DNA of 54,321 nt, from contig JBMNJC010000016.1 of the NCBI GenBank assembly GCA_050951465.1, forward strand, positions 1 through 54,321, read 5' to 3'. Below are positions 52,715-54,321 of the stretch, piece by piece. The position numbers and the translations under genes were made by a program. The notes below the pieces were generated by a model, which saw nothing but the letters and a program-made list of their open reading frames with translations, was not told where the DNA came from and did no database searches. The DNA comes from JAAZHD01 sp012510895. GTDB taxonomy: Bacteria; Bacillota; Clostridia; Caldicoprobacterales; DTU083. Every line of letters starts with the position of its first letter. Position 1 is the stretch's first letter.

Positions 52715-52729
52715 GGAAAGGAGAACCGC

Positions 52730-54321
52730 ATGGGATACAAATGTGTTTATATGCTGTCTGAAATACAAGAGTATCTGAAAAACACTGTCCTATTTGCTTT
52801 CGACTTTGAAACGTCACCCCGCGATAAATGGAGGAACGATAAAAGTGCAGCTCTGGATGCTCATAAAGCAGATATTACAGGAATCAGTTTTTCAGTATCA
52901 GAAGGGACTGCTATATATGTTCCACTTAAACATCGTAGCGGGCGAAATGCAGAGAACCAGGCGGCAATATGGGATTATCTGAAATTACTATTCGAATCAA
53001 AAGATGTAATAAAAGTTGCTCATAATCTGGCTTTTGAGTCTATGTTCCTTTACGCAAGAGGTATCGTCCTTCAAAAGCCTTGCTATGACACGATTGCAGC
53101 ATCACAACTTACATTAAAAAGCAAGTGGGAGTTCAGAAGTCTTGCTGACAGCGGACTTAAAACGCTTGCGCCTGCACTCTGCAAAGCAGAAATGACAGAA
53201 TTCTCAACGGTTACTGAAGGTCGGTTTTTCGATGAATTGAACCCTCAGGATGAGAAGACTGTCCGCTACGCTTGTGCTGACAGCGACTACACTCTTCGCT
53301 TGTATCATGTTTTCAATCAGTGGTTTGATAGATTTTTACCCAAACACAGAACTATTGTGGAAGAGGTAGAATCGCCTACATCAGTATATGTCGGGATAAT
53401 GAAGTATAACGGCATATTGGTGGATAAGTCAGCCATGCTGAAGAAACAAGCGGAAGCCGCAGAAAAGATTGTCAGTATCAGAAAAGAGATTGCCGGAATT
53501 ATCGGCAATGTAGAGATTGGGGCAAATGCTTCAACTTCAGCATTTAAAAAATATCTTTTTGTGGATCTCGGTCTTCCGGTAATGAAAACGACCGCAAAAC
53601 ATCAGGAAGCTGCCGATGATGAAACCATGATCCTATTAAAAGAATGGTGTGAATCCAACAGGCCTGAACTTGCTCGCTTATTTGATCTGGTGCAAGAGTA
53701 CCGCAAATGGGGCAAACTCAAATCCACCTATATAGACGGTTATCTTCGATTTATTGATGAGGATACCGGCAGGATTCATCCGGACCTTATGCCACTGGGG
53801 ACAGAGACAGGCAGATTTGCGTCAAGAAACCCGAATATGCAGAATTGTCCGCAGAAAGACAATGACCCAATAGGCGTACGGAAATTTATCATTTCGCCAG
53901 CCGGAAAGGTTCTTTTATCCCTTGACTTTTCACAGATAGAACTGCGCGTCGGAGCATTTTATTGCAGGGACAAACGTATGCTGGAAACCTATCGTACTGG
54001 CGGTGATATCCATGCTCAGACCACTTCTGTTATTTACCGCATTCCTTTTGAGGAGGCAGCAGACAAAAATGCTCCACATTATAAAGAGCGCAGGACCATC
54101 GCAAAGAACTGCAATTTCGGTGTGTTCTATGGCCTGTTTCCCACTGGCTTACAGAGGACACTAAAATTTAAAGCAGGGCTGAACCCAACTTGGTCCGAAT
54201 GTGAGACCATCATTCAAAACTTGAAGGCCGGATACCCCGGTCTTGTCCGAATGGCAGGATGAAGTTAAAAAGCGTAGCAGCTGAAAGCTGCTATACAGAA
54301 ACATGGCTGGGCAGGCGAAGA
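52730..54321 (+). pseudogene. Family A DNA polymerase, phage type, 3' end broken and beyond the window
   Basis: A bacteriophage-type PolA with an active-looking 3'-5' exonuclease: Exo I FDFET (D25, E27), Exo II AHNLAFE and Exo III YACADSDYT. The polymerase has motif A LDFSQIELRV (near 399) and motif B RRTIAKNCNFGVFYG (near 455); motif C lies outside the window. ATG 52730 follows GAAAGGAG. The frame stops at 54262. Expected continuation (WQDEVKKR, then AAESCYTETWLGRRR) is found in two other frames up to the window end, so there are two indels near 54254 and 54278. The break could be sequencing error or real decay; the adjacent helicase is also broken. Confidence 0.85.

Overview
The window reads as a chromosome segment of an endospore-forming member of the class Clostridia (Firmicutes). 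The gene order from about 1 to 34 kb follows the conserved Gram-positive backbone (murI, rho, rpmE, prmC, prfA, ywlC, ywlE, upp, ywmB, murA, spoIID, spoIIQ, spoIIID, mbl, fabZ, spoVG, prs, pth, mfd, spoVT, spoVB, mazG, hup, yabO, yabP, yabQ, divIC, yabR, tRNAs). The many sporulation genes and the Gram-positive ribosome binding sites agree with this. I cannot name the genus.

Region 1 (1-34 kb) is housekeeping and sporulation, entirely on the + strand. It starts inside a germination gene (ypeB) and passes through peptidoglycan precursor (murI, murA), transcription and translation termination (rho, prfA, prmC) and protein or tRNA modification genes. A sporulation block follows (spoIID-spoIIQ-spoIIID-mbl), then the spoVG-prs-pth-mfd-prsA-spoVT-spoVB-mazG-hup-yabO-yabPQ-divIC-yabR run and three tRNA genes. 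Promoter-like sequences fitting sigma-F (spoIIQ), sigma-H (spoVG), sigma-G (spoVT) and sigma-E (yabP) can be read directly. Three genes in the first 4.1 kb (ypeB, murI, rho) carry small indels. Two insertions or swaps stand out: a sulfatase gene between ywlE and the pentose-phosphate isomerase gene, and rpiA where rpiB is usual.

Region 2 (34-39 kb) is a junction of mobile DNA. After the tRNAs, where spoIIE would be expected, there is a membrane diguanylate cyclase gene, a group II intron with an endonuclease-less reverse transcriptase, and 37 bp later an intact 1.73-kb IS3-family element.

Region 3 (39-47.6 kb, - strand) is a six-gene restriction operon. It holds an XRE regulator, a nuclease-methyltransferase fusion with its specificity subunit (type IIB/BcgI-like layout, no HsdR), an unknown zinc-ribbon protein, and McrB-McrC. 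McrB has two candidate modified-base reader domains in front of its GTPase.

Region 4 (47.7 kb to the end, + strand) starts with an ImmA/IrrE-type metallopeptidase gene divergent from the XRE gene across a shared palindrome. A phage-type replication module follows: SNF2 helicase, two small phage proteins and a family A DNA polymerase. The helicase has an 8-bp insertion in its Walker A motif and the polymerase has two indels at the window edge, so this module may be decaying. No spoIIE, integrase or attachment site is visible, so the outer end of the island lies outside the window.
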